Shown: in pieces, positions 1 to 9,429 of the stretch
Numbering within the stretch: the stretch's first letter is position 1
Layout: each line of letters opens with the position of its first letter
NCBI RefSeq assembly: GCF_000770795.1
Contig: NZ_JRKJ01000006.1
Location: forward strand, 1 to 64,000
Origin: Lysobacter dokdonensis DS-58
Lineage (GTDB): Bacteria; Pseudomonadota; Gammaproteobacteria; Xanthomonadales; Xanthomonadaceae
Reading direction: 5' to 3'
DNA: 64,000 nt
Made by a program: the position numbers and the translations under genes
Notes under the pieces: generated by a model
Database searches by the model: none
Seen by the model: only the letters and a program-made list of their open reading frames with translations
Told to the model about the DNA's origin: nothing

Positions 1-416
1 ACGCGCGCCTGCGCGCCGCCAAGGTGAAGGGCGCGGCGTCGCCGCGCGTGGTCGCGCTGGATGCCGAAGACGCCGAGGCTGCAAAGCCCGTCGCCACCAC
101 CGCGAAGCCCGCCACCAAGCCCGCCGCGCCGCGCACCGTCGCCGCCAAGCCTGCCGTTGCATCCGTGCCCGCCGCTTCCAACACCGGTTTCGCCGTCCAG
201 CTCGCCGCGTTCAGCAAGTCGGCCGATGCGGCCGCGCTGCGCGACAAGCTCCGCGCCGCCGGGTTCAGCGCCTTTACCGAGGCCGTGTCCACCGACAAGG
301 GCACCCTCACTCGCGTGCGCGTCGGTCCGGTGTTGAATCGCGGCGAAGCGGACCAACTCAAAGCGCAGGTCAAGAGCAAAGTCGGCCTGGACGGCGTCGT
401 CCGTCCGCATCCTTAA
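1..416 (+). CDS. SPOR-domain cell-division-associated protein (5' partial)
   Basis: This is the C-terminal part of a SPOR protein; the reading frame is open from base 3, so the start lies upstream of the window. A long Ala/Pro/Lys-rich linker is followed by a SPOR domain covering about the last 75 residues (FAVQLAAFSKSADAAALRDK onward, ending in GVVRPHP). SPOR domains bind denuded septal peptidoglycan, so a periplasmic role anchored by an unseen N-terminal membrane segment is expected, as in DedD. It ends 21 bases before purF on the same strand. In the usual folC-dedD-cvpA-purF order cvpA sits here, but there is no room for it. Domain call is firm; the exact ortholog is inferred from context. 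Confidence 0.85.
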   Translation, partial: ARLRAAKVKGAASPRVVALDAEDAEAAKPVATTAKPATKPAAPRTVAAKPAVASVPAASNTGFAVQLAAFSKSADAAALRDKLRAAGFSAFTEAVSTDKGTLTRVRVGPVLNRGEADQLKAQVKSKVGLDGVVRPHP

Positions 417-437
417 GCGACAGGAATCCCCCATCCC

Positions 438-1907
438 ATGTGCGGCATCGTCGGAATCGTCGGAACCTCGGAAGTCGCAGCCCAGCTGTACGACGGCCTC
501 ACCGTGCTGCAGCACCGCGGGCAGGACGCGGCGGGCATCGCCACCACCGACCGCCACAAGCTGCGCGTGCACAAGGGCAACGGCCTGGTGCGCGACGTGT
601 TCGACGCCGAGTCGATGCGCCTGCTCGAAGGCCGCGTGGGCATCGCCCATTGCCGCTATCCCACCGCCGGTTCCGAGGGTGCCGACGAGTCGCAGCCCTT
701 CTACGTCAATTCGCCGTACGGCATCGCGCTCGCGCACAACGGCAACCTGATCAACACCGACGCGTTGCGTCGCGAGGTGTTCGAACAGGACCGCCGCAAC
801 GTCAACACCGAATCGGATTCGGAAGTCCTGCTCAACGTGTTCGCGCACGAGCTCGACACGCAGAAGGCGCTCACGCCGCAGTCCGTGTTCAAGGCCGTCG
901 AAGGCGTGAACCGCCGCGCGAAGGGCGGCTACGCCGTCGTGCTTGCGGTCTTGGGACTGGGCCTGGTCGCTTTCCGCGATCCGCACGGCATCCGCCCGCT
1001 GGTGCTCGGCAAGCGCACGTCACCGGCCGGTGACGAGTTCTGCATCGCGTCCGAGTCCGTCGCGCTCGACGTGCTCGGCTTCGACCGCGTGCGCGACATC
1101 GCGCCGGGCGAAGCGGTGGTCATCACCGCGCGCGGCGAGCTGTTCACGCAACAGACCGCGCCGTCGGACCTCACGCCTTGCATCTTCGAGTACGTGTACT
1201 TCGCGCGTCCCGACTCGATGATCGACGACATCTCGGTGCACAAGGCGCGAATGCGCATGGGCGTCACGCTCGGCGAGAAGATCCTGCGCCTGCGCCCGGA
1301 CCACGACATCGACGTGGTGATCCCGATTCCCGATACCTCGCGCGACTCCGCGCTCGAAATCGCCAACGTACTCAACGTGAAGTACCGCGAGGGCTTCATC
1401 AAGAACCGCTACGTCGGCCGCACCTTCATCATGCCGGGGCAGGGCGAGCGCGCGAAGTCGGTGAAGCGCAAGCTCAATCCGATCCCGCTGGAGTTCAAGG
1501 GCCGCAACGTGTTGCTCGTCGACGACTCCATCGTGCGCGGCACCACCTCGCGCCAGATCGTGCAGATGGCGCGCGACGCCGGCGCCAACAAGGTCTACCT
1601 GGCGTCCGCCGCACCGCCGGTGCGTTATCCGAACATCTACGGCATCGACATGCCCTCGTCGGAAGAACTCATCGCGCACGGCCGCACCGAGGCGGAGATC
1701 GAACAGATGCTCGGCTGCGACTGGTTGATCTACCAGGATCTCGCCGATCTCGAGACCGCGGTCGCGGGCCCGAAGCACGTCGGCCGCAAGTTCGACAGCA
1801 GCTGCTTCAGCGGCGAGTACGTCACCGGCATCGACCCCGACTACTTCGAGCGCATCCGCCAGTTGCGCTCGGACGACGCGAAGAAGAAACGCCGCATCGC
1901 GTCCTGA
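438..1907 (+). CDS. purF: Amidophosphoribosyltransferase PurF
   Basis: Catalyses the first committed step of purine synthesis, transferring ammonia from glutamine to PRPP to give phosphoribosylamine. The 489-residue length is normal. The start is fixed by MCGIVGIVG, whose Cys2 becomes the N-terminal nucleophile of the class II glutaminase domain after Met removal. The C-terminal phosphoribosyltransferase half carries the PRPP-binding motif [17 protein letters not shown] at about residues 357-373. The gene follows the SPOR protein by 21 bases and precedes a DUF455 gene by 4 bases, so all three are probably co-transcribed. Nothing suggests damage. Confidence 0.97.
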   Translation: MCGIVGIVGTSEVAAQLYDGLTVLQHRGQDAAGIATTDRHKLRVHKGNGLVRDVFDAESMRLLEGRVGIAHCRYPTAGSEGADESQPFYVNSPYGIALAHNGNLINTDALRREVFEQDRRNVNTESDSEVLLNVFAHELDTQKALTPQSVFKAVEGVNRRAKGGYAVVLAVLGLGLVAFRDPHGIRPLVLGKRTSPAGDEFCIASESVALDVLGFDRVRDIAPGEAVVITARGELFTQQTAPSDLTPCIFEYVYFARPDSMIDDISVHKARMRMGVTLGEKILRLRPDHDIDVVIPIPDTSRDSALEIANVLNVKYREGFIKNRYVGRTFIMPGQGERAKSVKRKLNPIPLEFKGRNVLLVDDSIVRGTTSRQIVQMARDAGANKVYLASAAPPVRYPNIYGIDMPSSEELIAHGRTEAEIEQMLGCDWLIYQDLADLETAVAGPKHVGRKFDSSCFSGEYVTGIDPDYFERIRQLRSDDAKKKRRIAS

Positions 1908-1911
1908 CGCC

Positions 1912-2724
1912 ATGGCCTCGCTGTTCGACGCAGCGCGCGCGTGCCTCGACGCGGACACGCCCGAGGCCAAACTCGCTTTGACGGCGCAAGCTGCGGCGGA
2001 TTTCGCCGACGGTGTCTTCGCCACGCTGGAAGACGAACGCGCACCCGAACCGATCCGCATGCCGGGCCGCCCGCCGCGCCCGCGGCTGGTGCATCCACGC
2101 GAATTGCCGCGGCGTGGCTTCGGCAGCAACGAGGGCCGCGCGGCCTTCATCCATGCGGTGGCGCACATCGAATTCAACGCGATCGACCTGGCGTGGGACG
2201 CGGTGTATCGCTTCCGCCATTTCCCGGCCGACTACTATCGCGACTGGGTCGGCGTGGCGGCGGATGAAGCGCGCCACTTTGCGATGCTGCGCGAACGCTT
2301 GCGCGAATTCGGGCACGACTACGGCGACTTCGACGCGCACAACGGCTTGTGGGAAATGGCGGAGAAGACCGCGCACGATGCGCTCGCGCGCATGGCGCTG
2401 GTGCCGCGCGTGCTGGAAGCGCGCGGGCTCGATGTCACGCCGGGGATGATCGAGAAGCTGCGCGCGCTCGGCGACGACAAGACCGCGGAGATCCTCGTGG
2501 TCATCCTGCGCGAGGAAGTCGCGCACGTGGCCGCCGGCTCGCGCTGGTACCGCTGGTGCTGCGAATTCCACGGCATCGAGCCGCGCGCGAAGTTCCGGGA
2601 ATTGCTGGCGGAGTACGCGCGGCCGGTGTTGCACGGGCCGTTCAACCTGGAGGCGCGCAGCGCCGCGGGATTCGATGAAGAAGAGTTGGCGTCCCTGCAG
2701 CAACTGGACGCGAAGCACCCTTAG
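1912..2724 (+). CDS. DUF455 family ferritin-like protein
   Basis: A 270-residue protein of the DUF455 family, related in fold to ferritin-like di-iron proteins such as MiaE. The putative metal ligands are visible as [19 protein letters not shown] and [10 protein letters not shown], giving the repeated Glu and Glu-x-x-His pattern of a four-helix di-iron site. No substrate is known for the family. It starts 4 bases after the purF stop, so it is probably translated from the purF message. Its stop overlaps the lpxH stop by 4 bases in tail-to-tail orientation (TTAG). The family assignment is confident, the function is not. Confidence 0.88.
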   Translation: MASLFDAARACLDADTPEAKLALTAQAAADFADGVFATLEDERAPEPIRMPGRPPRPRLVHPRELPRRGFGSNEGRAAFIHAVAHIEFNAIDLAWDAVYRFRHFPADYYRDWVGVAADEARHFAMLRERLREFGHDYGDFDAHNGLWEMAEKTAHDALARMALVPRVLEARGLDVTPGMIEKLRALGDDKTAEILVVILREEVAHVAAGSRWYRWCCEFHGIEPRAKFRELLAEYARPVLHGPFNLEARSAAGFDEEELASLQQLDAKHP

Positions 2725-3443
2725 GCCAACGCCGACAACCTCGCCCCGTCGCGATCCACGCGCAACATCGACCCCTGTTCGTACCAATCCCCGAGCACGA
2801 TGCGCGTGCCGTGCGCTTCGTCGTGCACCTTCGGGCGATGCGTATGGCCGTGGATCAGGCGCGGGATGCCGAAGCGCGCCATCGTCGAATCGACCGTCGC
2901 CGGCGCGACATCGGTGATCGCTTCCATCAGGCCTTGCCGCTTGAGTTCGCTTTGCTGCGCCTGGCTCGCCGCACGTGCCTGCTGCGCGAACGCGAGGCGA
3001 CTGGGCAACGGTTGCGCGAGGAATTGCGCCTGCCACTTCGGGTCGCGCGTCTGCGCGCGGAAGGCCTGGTAGGCCTTGTCGTCGGTGCACAAGGTGTCGC
3101 CGTGCATCAGCACCGCGGGCGCGCCTTCGATCACGACGACCGCCGGATCCGGCAGGATGCGCATGCGCGCGCGCCGCGCGAACGCATTGCCGAGCAGGAA
3201 GTCGCGATTGCCGCGGATGAAATACGACGGCGTGCCCGCGCGGTCGAGTGCGGCGAGCCGATCGGCCACGTATGCGCCGACATCCGACGGATCGTCGTCG
3301 CCGACCCACGCTTCGAACAGGTCGCCCAGGATGTAGAGCGCATCCGCGCCACGGGCCTGGTCCTCGACGAACCGGCCGAACAATTCGGTGATCGCGGGCC
3401 GTTCGGCGTCGAGGTGGAGGTCGGAAATGAACAAAGTCGCCAT
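2721..3443 (-). CDS. lpxH: UDP-2,3-diacylglucosamine diphosphatase LpxH
   Basis: Hydrolyses UDP-2,3-diacylglucosamine to lipid X at the cytoplasmic face of the inner membrane, the fourth step of lipid A synthesis. The 240-residue protein shows all calcineurin-like metal motifs: SDLH (Asp8, His10), GDLFE (Asp41), GNRD (Asn79), MHGD (His114) and HGHTH (198-202). I chose the start that gives [12 protein letters not shown]; an in-frame ATG three codons upstream (3452) is possible. A much longer open frame continues antisense to gltX but is not real coding. Divergent from gltX, with about 63 bases between the starts. Confidence 0.96.
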   Translation of the reverse strand: MATLFISDLHLDAERPAITELFGRFVEDQARGADALYILGDLFEAWVGDDDPSDVGAYVADRLAALDRAGTPSYFIRGNRDFLLGNAFARRARMRILPDPAVVVIEGAPAVLMHGDTLCTDDKAYQAFRAQTRDPKWQAQFLAQPLPSRLAFAQQARAASQAQQSELKRQGLMEAITDVAPATVDSTMARFGIPRLIHGHTHRPKVHDEAHGTRIVLGDWYEQGSMLRVDRDGARLSALA

Positions 3444-3506
3444 TGCCGCCATTCTAGACGGCGCAGGCGTAAAATCGCCGGTCTTTCGCCCAGCTTCGCG
3501 ACCCCC

Positions 3507-4913
3507 ATGGCCGTCCGCACCCGTTTCGCCCCGAGTCCCACCGGCTACCTCCACATCGGCGGCGCACGCACCGCGCTGTATTGCTGGCTGGAGGCGCGCC
3601 GCCACGGCGGCGCCTTCGTGCTGCGCGTGGAGGACACCGACCGCGAGCGCAGCACGCAGGCGGCAATCGACGCAATCCTCGAAGCGATGGACTGGCTGGG
3701 CCTGTCCTACGACGAAGGCCCGATCTACCAGACGCAGCGCCTGGCGCGCTATCGCGAAGTCGCCGAACAGATGGTCGCCGACGGCACGGCGTACTACGCG
3801 TACGAAACGAAGGACGCACTGGAAGCCATGCGCGAAGCCGCGATGGCCGCCGGCGAGAAGCCGCGTTACAACGGCGCGTATCGCGAAGCGAACGCGGGTT
3901 ACAAGGATGATCCCAACCGCGTGATCCGCTTCAAGAATCCCCTCGACGGCACCGTGGCCTGGGACGACAAGGTCAAGGGCCGCATCGAGATCGCCAACAG
4001 CGAACTCGATGACCTGGTGATCTTCCGCTCCGACGGCTATCCGACGTACAACTTCGCCGTCGTCGTCGACGACATCGACATGCAGATCAGCGATGTCGTG
4101 CGTGGCGACGACCACGTCAACAACACGCCGCGCCAGATCAACATCTATCGCGCGCTCGGCAAGCCGGTGCCGCATTTCGCGCATCTGCCGATGATCCTGG
4201 ACGAGCAGGGCGCCAAGCTGTCCAAGCGCACCGGCGCGGCGGACGTCATGCAATATCGCGAGGCGGGCTACCTGCCGCATGCGTTGCTCAATTACCTCGC
4301 GCGGCTGGGTTGGTCGCACGGCGACCAGGAAATCTTCTCGATCGACGAACTCAAGTCCCTGTTCGACCTGAAGGACGTCAACGCGAAGGCCTCGCGCCTG
4401 GATTCGCAGAAGCTCGGCTGGCTCAACCAGCAGTACCTGAAGTCCGACGATCCGGATGAAGTCGGCAAGCATTTGGAATGGCACCTGCGCAACGCCGGTT
4501 ACGACCTCGCGCACGGCCCGAGGCCCGCCGACATCGTGATCGCGATGCGCGACCGCGTGCAGACGCTCAAGGACATGGCCGAACGCGCGGCCGTGTGGTT
4601 CGGCCCGCTCACGGAGTACGACGACGCGGTGGTCGCCAAGCACCTCGTCGCCGGTGCGCGCGCGCCGCTCGCCGATGCGCGCGAACGCTTCGCCGCGCTG
4701 CCGGAATGGACCGCCGATAGCGTGAGCCAGGCGCTGCACGCCACCGCCGAGGCGCTCGGCATCGGCATGGGCAAGGTCGCGCAGCCGATGCGCGTGGCCA
4801 TCACCGGCACGCAGGTCAGCCCGGACATCTCGCACACGGTGTACCTGGCCGGGCGCGAGCAGGCGCTGGCCCGCATCGATGCGGCCCTTGCAAAACTGCC
4901 TTCCGGGGACTAA
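3507..4913 (+). CDS. gltX: Glutamyl-tRNA synthetase
   Basis: Charges tRNA-Glu with glutamate. The 468-residue class I synthetase has the HIGH-type motif [11 protein letters not shown] near the N-terminus, following APSPTG, and the KMSKS-type motif KLSKR at residues 237-241. Length and order match bacterial GluRS with a C-terminal anticodon-binding domain. The start is the ATG giving [13 protein letters not shown]; the same frame stays open upstream across lpxH, but that part is antisense. It is followed 9 bases later by zur on the same strand, so the two may be co-transcribed. Confidence 0.97.
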   Translation: MAVRTRFAPSPTGYLHIGGARTALYCWLEARRHGGAFVLRVEDTDRERSTQAAIDAILEAMDWLGLSYDEGPIYQTQRLARYREVAEQMVADGTAYYAYETKDALEAMREAAMAAGEKPRYNGAYREANAGYKDDPNRVIRFKNPLDGTVAWDDKVKGRIEIANSELDDLVIFRSDGYPTYNFAVVVDDIDMQISDVVRGDDHVNNTPRQINIYRALGKPVPHFAHLPMILDEQGAKLSKRTGAADVMQYREAGYLPHALLNYLARLGWSHGDQEIFSIDELKSLFDLKDVNAKASRLDSQKLGWLNQQYLKSDDPDEVGKHLEWHLRNAGYDLAHGPRPADIVIAMRDRVQTLKDMAERAAVWFGPLTEYDDAVVAKHLVAGARAPLADARERFAALPEWTADSVSQALHATAEALGIGMGKVAQPMRVAITGTQVSPDISHTVYLAGREQALARIDAALAKLPSGD

Positions 4914-4922
4914 TTCAGGGCC

Positions 4923-5408
4923 ATGGGCCACCACGACGCTTGCACCGACCCCAAGCACCACGTCCACGATGGCGATGCCTTCGTGCACGAGGTCGAGCGG
5001 GCGTGCGAGGCGCGCGGCCTCAACCTCACGCCGATCCGCGCCACCGCGATGCGCCTGATCGCCGATGCGGGCCGCCCGCTGAAGGCGTACGAACTGCTGG
5101 ACCGCATGAAGGCGACGCACGAAGGCGCGGCGCCGCCGACGGTCTACCGCGCACTGGAATTCCTCGTCGACAACGGCTTCGTGCACAAGCTCGCGTCGAT
5201 CAACGCGTTCGTCGGCTGCCACCACCCCGGCGGCGAAGCGCACGCGGTGCCGTTCCTCATCTGCGATGAATGCCACTCGGCGACGGAACTCGAGGACGAC
5301 TCCATCGTGTCGTCGCTCGATGCCTCCGCGCGCGCACTGGGCTTCGCACCGCAGGCGCAGACGCTCGAAGTGCACGGCGTCTGCGCGAATTGCGCCCCGC
5401 GCAGGTAA
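4923..5408 (+). CDS. zur: Fur-family transcriptional repressor, probably Zur
   Basis: A 161-residue Fur-superfamily metalloregulator. An N-terminal His-rich segment is followed by a winged helix ([36 protein letters not shown]). Structural-zinc cysteine pairs are visible at Cys114/Cys117 (ICDEC) and Cys154/Cys157 (CANC). The [12 protein letters not shown] region and the neighbouring TonB receptor and MerC genes support Zur (zinc) over Fur (iron). It lies 9 bases downstream of gltX and its stop abuts the receptor stop tail to tail. Zur-type regulation of the receptor is inferred from a candidate operator at 7431-7447. Confidence 0.87.
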   Translation: MGHHDACTDPKHHVHDGDAFVHEVERACEARGLNLTPIRATAMRLIADAGRPLKAYELLDRMKATHEGAAPPTVYRALEFLVDNGFVHKLASINAFVGCHHPGGEAHAVPFLICDECHSATELEDDSIVSSLDASARALGFAPQAQTLEVHGVCANCAPRR

Positions 5409-7397
5409 TCAGAAGAACGCGCGAACCCCGAACGCGAATCCACGTCCCGGCAACGGCGCGACGTCCTTCAGGAACGAGGTATGCGCGCGCGCCTGCTCGT
5501 CCAGCAGGTTGGTGCCGTCGAGGAAGAGTTCCAGTGCATTCGCGTGCTTCGTGTCGATGTGCCACGCGAAGTGGGCATCGACGAGCGTGTAGCCCGGCGT
5601 CGGTGTTTCGAACGCCGCCACGCGGTCCTGCTTGTCCACGCGCACGGCGTTGAGCGACGCACGCCAGTCGCCCTTCTCCCAGCGCCATTCCGAACCGAAG
5701 CGCGCCGGTGCGATGCGCGGCAGATCGCCGCCGTCGGCCAGCGAGGCGCGCACGAGATCGCCGTACAGGCGCCAATCCCAATCGCCCGACGCGTTCTCGA
5801 CGATGTGCCAGGTCGCTTCGCCTTCCGCGCCGTTGAAACGCGCGTCGGCCTGCGACCACTGGCGGATCGGCAAGTCTTCGTCGCCGATTTCGCCTGTGTC
5901 CTGGAGATAGATGAAGTCGTCGTAGCGCACGTGGTAGATGGACGCGGCGAGTTCCACCGGACCGGCATGCCAATGCACGCCGAGTTCCGCACGGTTCGCG
6001 GTCTCGGCATCCAGGTCGGGCTGCCCGCGCTCGATGCTCTGCGTCGCCACGTGCGTGCCGTTGGAATACAACTCTTCCGCGGTGGGCGCGCGCTGCGCGC
6101 GATCCAGGCCGAAGTCGAAGTGCAGGTCTTCGCTCGCGTTCCACCGCAGGCTCGCGGAGAAGCTCGACGTATCGAACGTGCGATCCGGGCCGATAGCCGT
6201 CGCTGCGTCGGCGTCGATTTCGTTGCGATCGCCGCGCGCGCCGAGTTCCAGGCGCCAGGCCTTGCCGAAGTCGCGATTGCCGATCCAGAACAGACCCGCG
6301 TCCTTCGCATGCGTGCTCGGCACGAAGGCTTCTTCGCCGACGGCTTCGAAATCGCGCACGCCCCATTGCACGCCGAATGCACCGTTCCAGCCGGCGACCG
6401 GCTTGTGCACGAGTTCCAAGCGGCCTTCGTTGCTGGTGTTGTCGAAGCGCGTGCCGACTTCATTGCCTTCGAGTTCGGCGTGTTCGTATTCGGTGCGGCC
6501 CATCTTCAGGCGAACGCTGGCGAAGGGGCCGACATCGTCGATGCCCGCGCGCACTTCGGTGCGGCGCTGGTCCATGTCGATGCGCACGCCGCCTTCGTCC
6601 TGCGTCCCCGGGATGCCGTAGAGCGTGGAATACAGGCTCGCGCTCGCGCCGAAGAACCCGCGCGTGCCGATCCACGCGCCGCCGAGCGCGGCGCTGTCGG
6701 TGCGGATCGCCGTGCCCGTCAACGTGCCGGCCGGGGTGTCGGTATCGCCGGTTTCGCGATGCACCGCGTCGGCGTGCAATGCGAAGTTGTCGGTGCTTCC
6801 GTCGACGCGGACCATGCCGGTGCGTTCGTCGTTGACCGTGCCGGCGCGCAATTCGGCGCGGCCTTCGAGCGGGTCGTCGGTCAGTGCTTCGGGGATGCGG
6901 CCGTCGACGACGTTCACCGCGCCGCCGATCGCGCCGCTGCCGTAAAGCAGCGTGGCCGGGCCCTTGAGGACTTCGATCTGGTCGGCGAGGAACGGTTCGA
7001 TCGACACCGCGTGGTCGGCGCTGACGGTGGACACGTCGCCCGAGCCGAGGCCGTCGCTCAACACCTGCACGCGCGCGCCATCGAAGCCGCGCACGATCGG
7101 CCGCCCGACGCCGGGCCCGAAGTAGGAAGACTGCACGCCCGGCAACTTGCCGACCGTTTCGCCCAGCGTGCCGGCCTTCGCCTCGTCCAGCTTCTCGCCC
7201 GACAGCACCGACACCGGGCGCGACATCTCGTCGGCCGTGGTCGGCAGCACCGCGCCCTGGATCTCGACGGCCTTGAGTTCCTGCGTGTGGTGGTCCTGCG
7301 GCTCGGGCGCCGGGGGGTCGGTTGCAAGCGCCGGGAACGAGAGGCTCAGCAGCAGTGCGCAGGCAAGGGGATGAACGCGGGGTCGGGTCATGGGCAT
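5409..7397 (-). CDS. TonB-dependent outer-membrane receptor, probable zinc uptake (ZnuD-like)
   Basis: A 662-residue TonB-dependent receptor. It has a Sec signal peptide (ALLLSLSFPALA, cleavage near residue 26), a TonB-box-like segment (ELKAVEIQG), a plug domain (PVSVLSGEKLDEAKAGTLGE; GVGRPIVRGFDGARVQVLSDG; LKGPATLLYGSGAIGGAVNV) and a beta-barrel ending in a terminal Phe (VRAFF). The HHTQ stretch near the N-terminus could bind metal. Its place between zur and a MerC gene, and the candidate Zur operator upstream, point to zinc. Substrate is inferred, not shown. The start may be 7397 or the ATG two codons on (7391). Confidence 0.88.
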   Translation of the reverse strand: MPMTRPRVHPLACALLLSLSFPALATDPPAPEPQDHHTQELKAVEIQGAVLPTTADEMSRPVSVLSGEKLDEAKAGTLGETVGKLPGVQSSYFGPGVGRPIVRGFDGARVQVLSDGLGSGDVSTVSADHAVSIEPFLADQIEVLKGPATLLYGSGAIGGAVNVVDGRIPEALTDDPLEGRAELRAGTVNDERTGMVRVDGSTDNFALHADAVHRETGDTDTPAGTLTGTAIRTDSAALGGAWIGTRGFFGASASLYSTLYGIPGTQDEGGVRIDMDQRRTEVRAGIDDVGPFASVRLKMGRTEYEHAELEGNEVGTRFDNTSNEGRLELVHKPVAGWNGAFGVQWGVRDFEAVGEEAFVPSTHAKDAGLFWIGNRDFGKAWRLELGARGDRNEIDADAATAIGPDRTFDTSSFSASLRWNASEDLHFDFGLDRAQRAPTAEELYSNGTHVATQSIERGQPDLDAETANRAELGVHWHAGPVELAASIYHVRYDDFIYLQDTGEIGDEDLPIRQWSQADARFNGAEGEATWHIVENASGDWDWRLYGDLVRASLADGGDLPRIAPARFGSEWRWEKGDWRASLNAVRVDKQDRVAAFETPTPGYTLVDAHFAWHIDTKHANALELFLDGTNLLDEQARAHTSFLKDVAPLPGRGFAFGVRAFF

Positions 7398-7430
7398 CGG
7401 GGCGGGGAGGGGTGAAATTCCGTTGACGAG

Positions 7431-7447
7431 GAATGTTATATTGTTTC
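7431..7447. promoter_or_regulatory. Candidate Zur operator
   Basis: The AT-rich GAATGTTATATTGTTTC lies between the divergent receptor and MerC genes. Its core TGTTATA-T-TGTTTCA matches the Zur pattern TGTTATA-N-TATAACA at 11 of 14 positions, with one half-site perfect. It stands out from the GC-rich surroundings and lies 34-50 bases upstream of the receptor start. Binding is inferred. Confidence 0.5.
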
Positions 7448-7494
7448 ACCGCCTCGCCGACGTGGCCCATAAGTCACCCCGCGCAATCGTTCAG

Positions 7495-7902
7495 ATGTCG
7501 CCTGCCCAACGCTCCCATCGTTTGCTCGACCGCCTCGGCGCCGCCGGTTCGTTGGTGTGCGCCGTGCATTGCGCGTTGCTGCCGCTGGCGATCGTCGCGT
7601 TGCCGGCGCTGGGCCTGGCATCGGCGCGGTACGAGGGGTTCGAACGGGCATTCGTGGCGTTCGCCTCGCTCGTCGGGTGCTTCAGCGTGTTCTGGGGCTA
7701 TCGCCGCCACGGCTACGTGCGCGCGCTGGGCCTCTTGATCCCGGGACTGGGCGCGCTGTGGGCCGGGATCGCGTTCCCGCCGCTGCACCACAATCTGGTC
7801 GCCCACGCCATCGTGATGACCTTGGGCGGATCGCTCGTCGGCATGGCGCACCTGGCCAACCTCAGGCTCGTCCACGTGCACGACGCCAGTTGCGCCCATT
7901 GA
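7495..7902 (+). CDS. MerC-domain inner-membrane protein
   Basis: A 135-residue, mostly hydrophobic protein with about four predicted transmembrane helices and the MerC-type cysteine pair in LVCAVHCALLPLA (Cys22, Cys26). A His/Cys-rich tail (LVHVHDASCAH) is a further possible metal ligand. MerC proteins were described in mercury uptake, but here the gene sits beside zur and a TonB receptor and shares their control region, so a role in zinc transport or sensing is more likely. I chose the ATG at 7495 because the frame upstream runs through the candidate operator; a longer form from 7390 is unlikely. Confidence 0.82.
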   Translation: MSPAQRSHRLLDRLGAAGSLVCAVHCALLPLAIVALPALGLASARYEGFERAFVAFASLVGCFSVFWGYRRHGYVRALGLLIPGLGALWAGIAFPPLHHNLVAHAIVMTLGGSLVGMAHLANLRLVHVHDASCAH

Positions 7903-7972
7903 TATCTGCTAGGCTTTGCGCCCTCGCGCGCAGCGTGCGCGCAGATTTCGATACGAATACCAGGAGCACACG

Positions 7973-8167
7973 ATGGGCAAGGGCGACCGCAAGACCGCCA
8001 AGGGCAAGCGCTACAACGCGAGCTATGGCAACGCGCGTTCCAGTTCGGCCACCAAGGCCTCGGGCACGGCCAACGCGCCGGCGGTGAAGAAGACCGCCAC
8101 CAAGACGGCGGCCGCCAAGGCCCCGGCGAAGAAGGTCGTTGCCAAGAAGACCGCCTCGAAGGAGTGA
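7973..8167 (+). CDS. 30S ribosomal protein bTHX (Thx) with Lys/Ala-rich tail
   Basis: A 64-residue, very basic protein. The first 20 residues, MGKGDRKTAKGKRYNASYGN, are the classic Thx signature, a small protein that fits a pocket in the 30S head. After that comes a low-complexity Lys/Ala/Thr tail of about 40 residues (for example KKTATKTAAAKAPAKK), longer than the about 26-residue Thermus protein and resembling histone-H1-like tails. A good ribosome-binding site (AGGAG) sits at about 7962. A perfect hairpin follows the stop. The Thx call is firm; the role of the tail is unknown. Confidence 0.88.
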   Translation: MGKGDRKTAKGKRYNASYGNARSSSATKASGTANAPAVKKTATKTAAAKAPAKKVVAKKTASKE

Positions 8168-8190
8168 TCCTTCGCCAGCGCCGGTCGAAA

Positions 8191-8220
8191 GAAGCCCCGC
8201 AATCGCGGGGCTTCTGCTTT
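8191..8220. terminator. Intrinsic terminator between bTHX and the M19 dipeptidase
   Basis: A perfect 10-bp stem (GAAGCCCCGC / GCGGGGCTTC) with a 4-base AATC loop spans 8191-8214 and is followed by CTGCTTT. It lies 24 bases after the bTHX stop and just beyond the convergent dipeptidase stop, so it can serve both strands. Confidence 0.85.
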
Positions 8221-8225
8221 CCAGG

Positions 8226-9401
8226 TCAGTGCTTTTCGGCCTTCGCCTCGATCGCCGTCCACACACGCAGCATGTTCCCCCCGAGGATCTTGCGGATATC
8301 GGCTTCCGAATAGCCGCGCTTGAGCAGCCCATCCACCAGCACCGGGAAGTCTTTCACCGACTTGAGGTCCACCGGCAGCTCGCCCGACACGCCGTCGAAG
8401 TCCGAGCCGATGCCCACGTGGTCGATGCCCACGACTTTCACCGCGTAGTCGATGTGGTCCAGCACCGTGTCGACGTGCAGCACCGGCGCCGGGTGATCCT
8501 TCGCGAACTGCTTGTCGAAGGCTTCGATCTCCGCCTGCGACTTGCCCGCCTTCTTCATCGCGCCCATCTGCGCGCGCTTCTCGCCCCATTCCTTCGACTG
8601 CTTCGCATCGAGGAACACCGTGCCGAACGCGATCTGGATCACGCCCCCTTCCTTTGCGATGTCCTTCGCCAGGTCGTCGGGCAGGTTGCGCTTCCACGTC
8701 GGGGTGAAATGGCGGAAGCCCGAGTGGCTGGCGATGACCGGCACGTCGGTGATGCGCAGCACGTCGCGCAGGGCGTCGTCGGAAATGTGCGAGACATCGA
8801 CGATGATGCCCAGGCGGTTCATCTCGGCGACGACCTTTTCGCCGAACGGGCTCAGCCCGCCCCACTTGGCCGTGTCCACGTACGACGAATCGGCGATGCG
8901 GTTGTCTTCGCCATGGCACAGCGTGATGTACCGGATGCCGCGGTCGAAGAAGAACTGCACCTTCGACAGGTCATCGCCGATCGGCGCGCCGTTCTCCATG
9001 CCCATCGGCAACATGATCTTGCCGATGTTCTTCTCGACGTCCTGCGGCGAGAGCAGCAGCGCGAACTTGTCCGGCGCGCGCGTGGCCAGCGACCGCACGA
9101 AGTCGATCTGCAGGTTCGCGATCGTCCACGCCTTGCCTGCCTGGTCTTCCTCGGCGGAGGTGAAGATCGACATCCAAGGCACGTCCAGGCCGCCTTCCTT
9201 CGCGCGCGGGTAATCGAACTCCCGCTTGGGCACGGACCCGGTGAGGTCGTTCCAATCGCCGATGGCGTTTTCGGGCGCGTCGATGTGCGTGTCGACGATG
9301 ATCGCGTCCTGCGCGAGCTGGCGCGCCCTGGCGGACGGTTCGGCGGCGTGCAACACGCCGATCATGCACAACGGAAGCAGGGCGAAAGCGATACGACGCA
9401 T
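8226..9401 (-). CDS. Exported membrane dipeptidase, peptidase family M19
   Basis: A 391-residue renal-dipeptidase-type zinc peptidase that cleaves dipeptides, including some D-residue substrates. A Sec signal peptide (MRRIAFALLPLCMIGVLHAA) leads to the HxD zinc motif VDTHID (His39, Asp41). Further family motifs are IIVDVSHIS, VIASHSGFRH and VGIGSDFDG. The start is the ATG giving MRRIAFALL; an upstream extension to 9536 has no signal and is rejected. It lies 28 bases downstream of hutI on the same strand, so it may be read through from hutI, which would link peptide hydrolysis with histidine use. That link is inference. Confidence 0.93.
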   Translation of the reverse strand: MRRIAFALLPLCMIGVLHAAEPSARARQLAQDAIIVDTHIDAPENAIGDWNDLTGSVPKREFDYPRAKEGGLDVPWMSIFTSAEEDQAGKAWTIANLQIDFVRSLATRAPDKFALLLSPQDVEKNIGKIMLPMGMENGAPIGDDLSKVQFFFDRGIRYITLCHGEDNRIADSSYVDTAKWGGLSPFGEKVVAEMNRLGIIVDVSHISDDALRDVLRITDVPVIASHSGFRHFTPTWKRNLPDDLAKDIAKEGGVIQIAFGTVFLDAKQSKEWGEKRAQMGAMKKAGKSQAEIEAFDKQFAKDHPAPVLHVDTVLDHIDYAVKVVGIDHVGIGSDFDGVSGELPVDLKSVKDFPVLVDGLLKRGYSEADIRKILGGNMLRVWTAIEAKAEKH

Positions 9402-9429
9402 GCGGAACACTCCCCGGTCGAACGAAGGA

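Noticed and set aside
3444-5375. The upstream extension of the lpxH frame on the - strand
   Set aside because: It is antisense to gltX and zur. LpxH begins at [12 protein letters not shown], and the extra residues show no domain.
7390-7494. A longer MerC protein starting at 7390
   Set aside because: The extra 35 codons run through the candidate Zur site and promoter and do not match MerC proteins.
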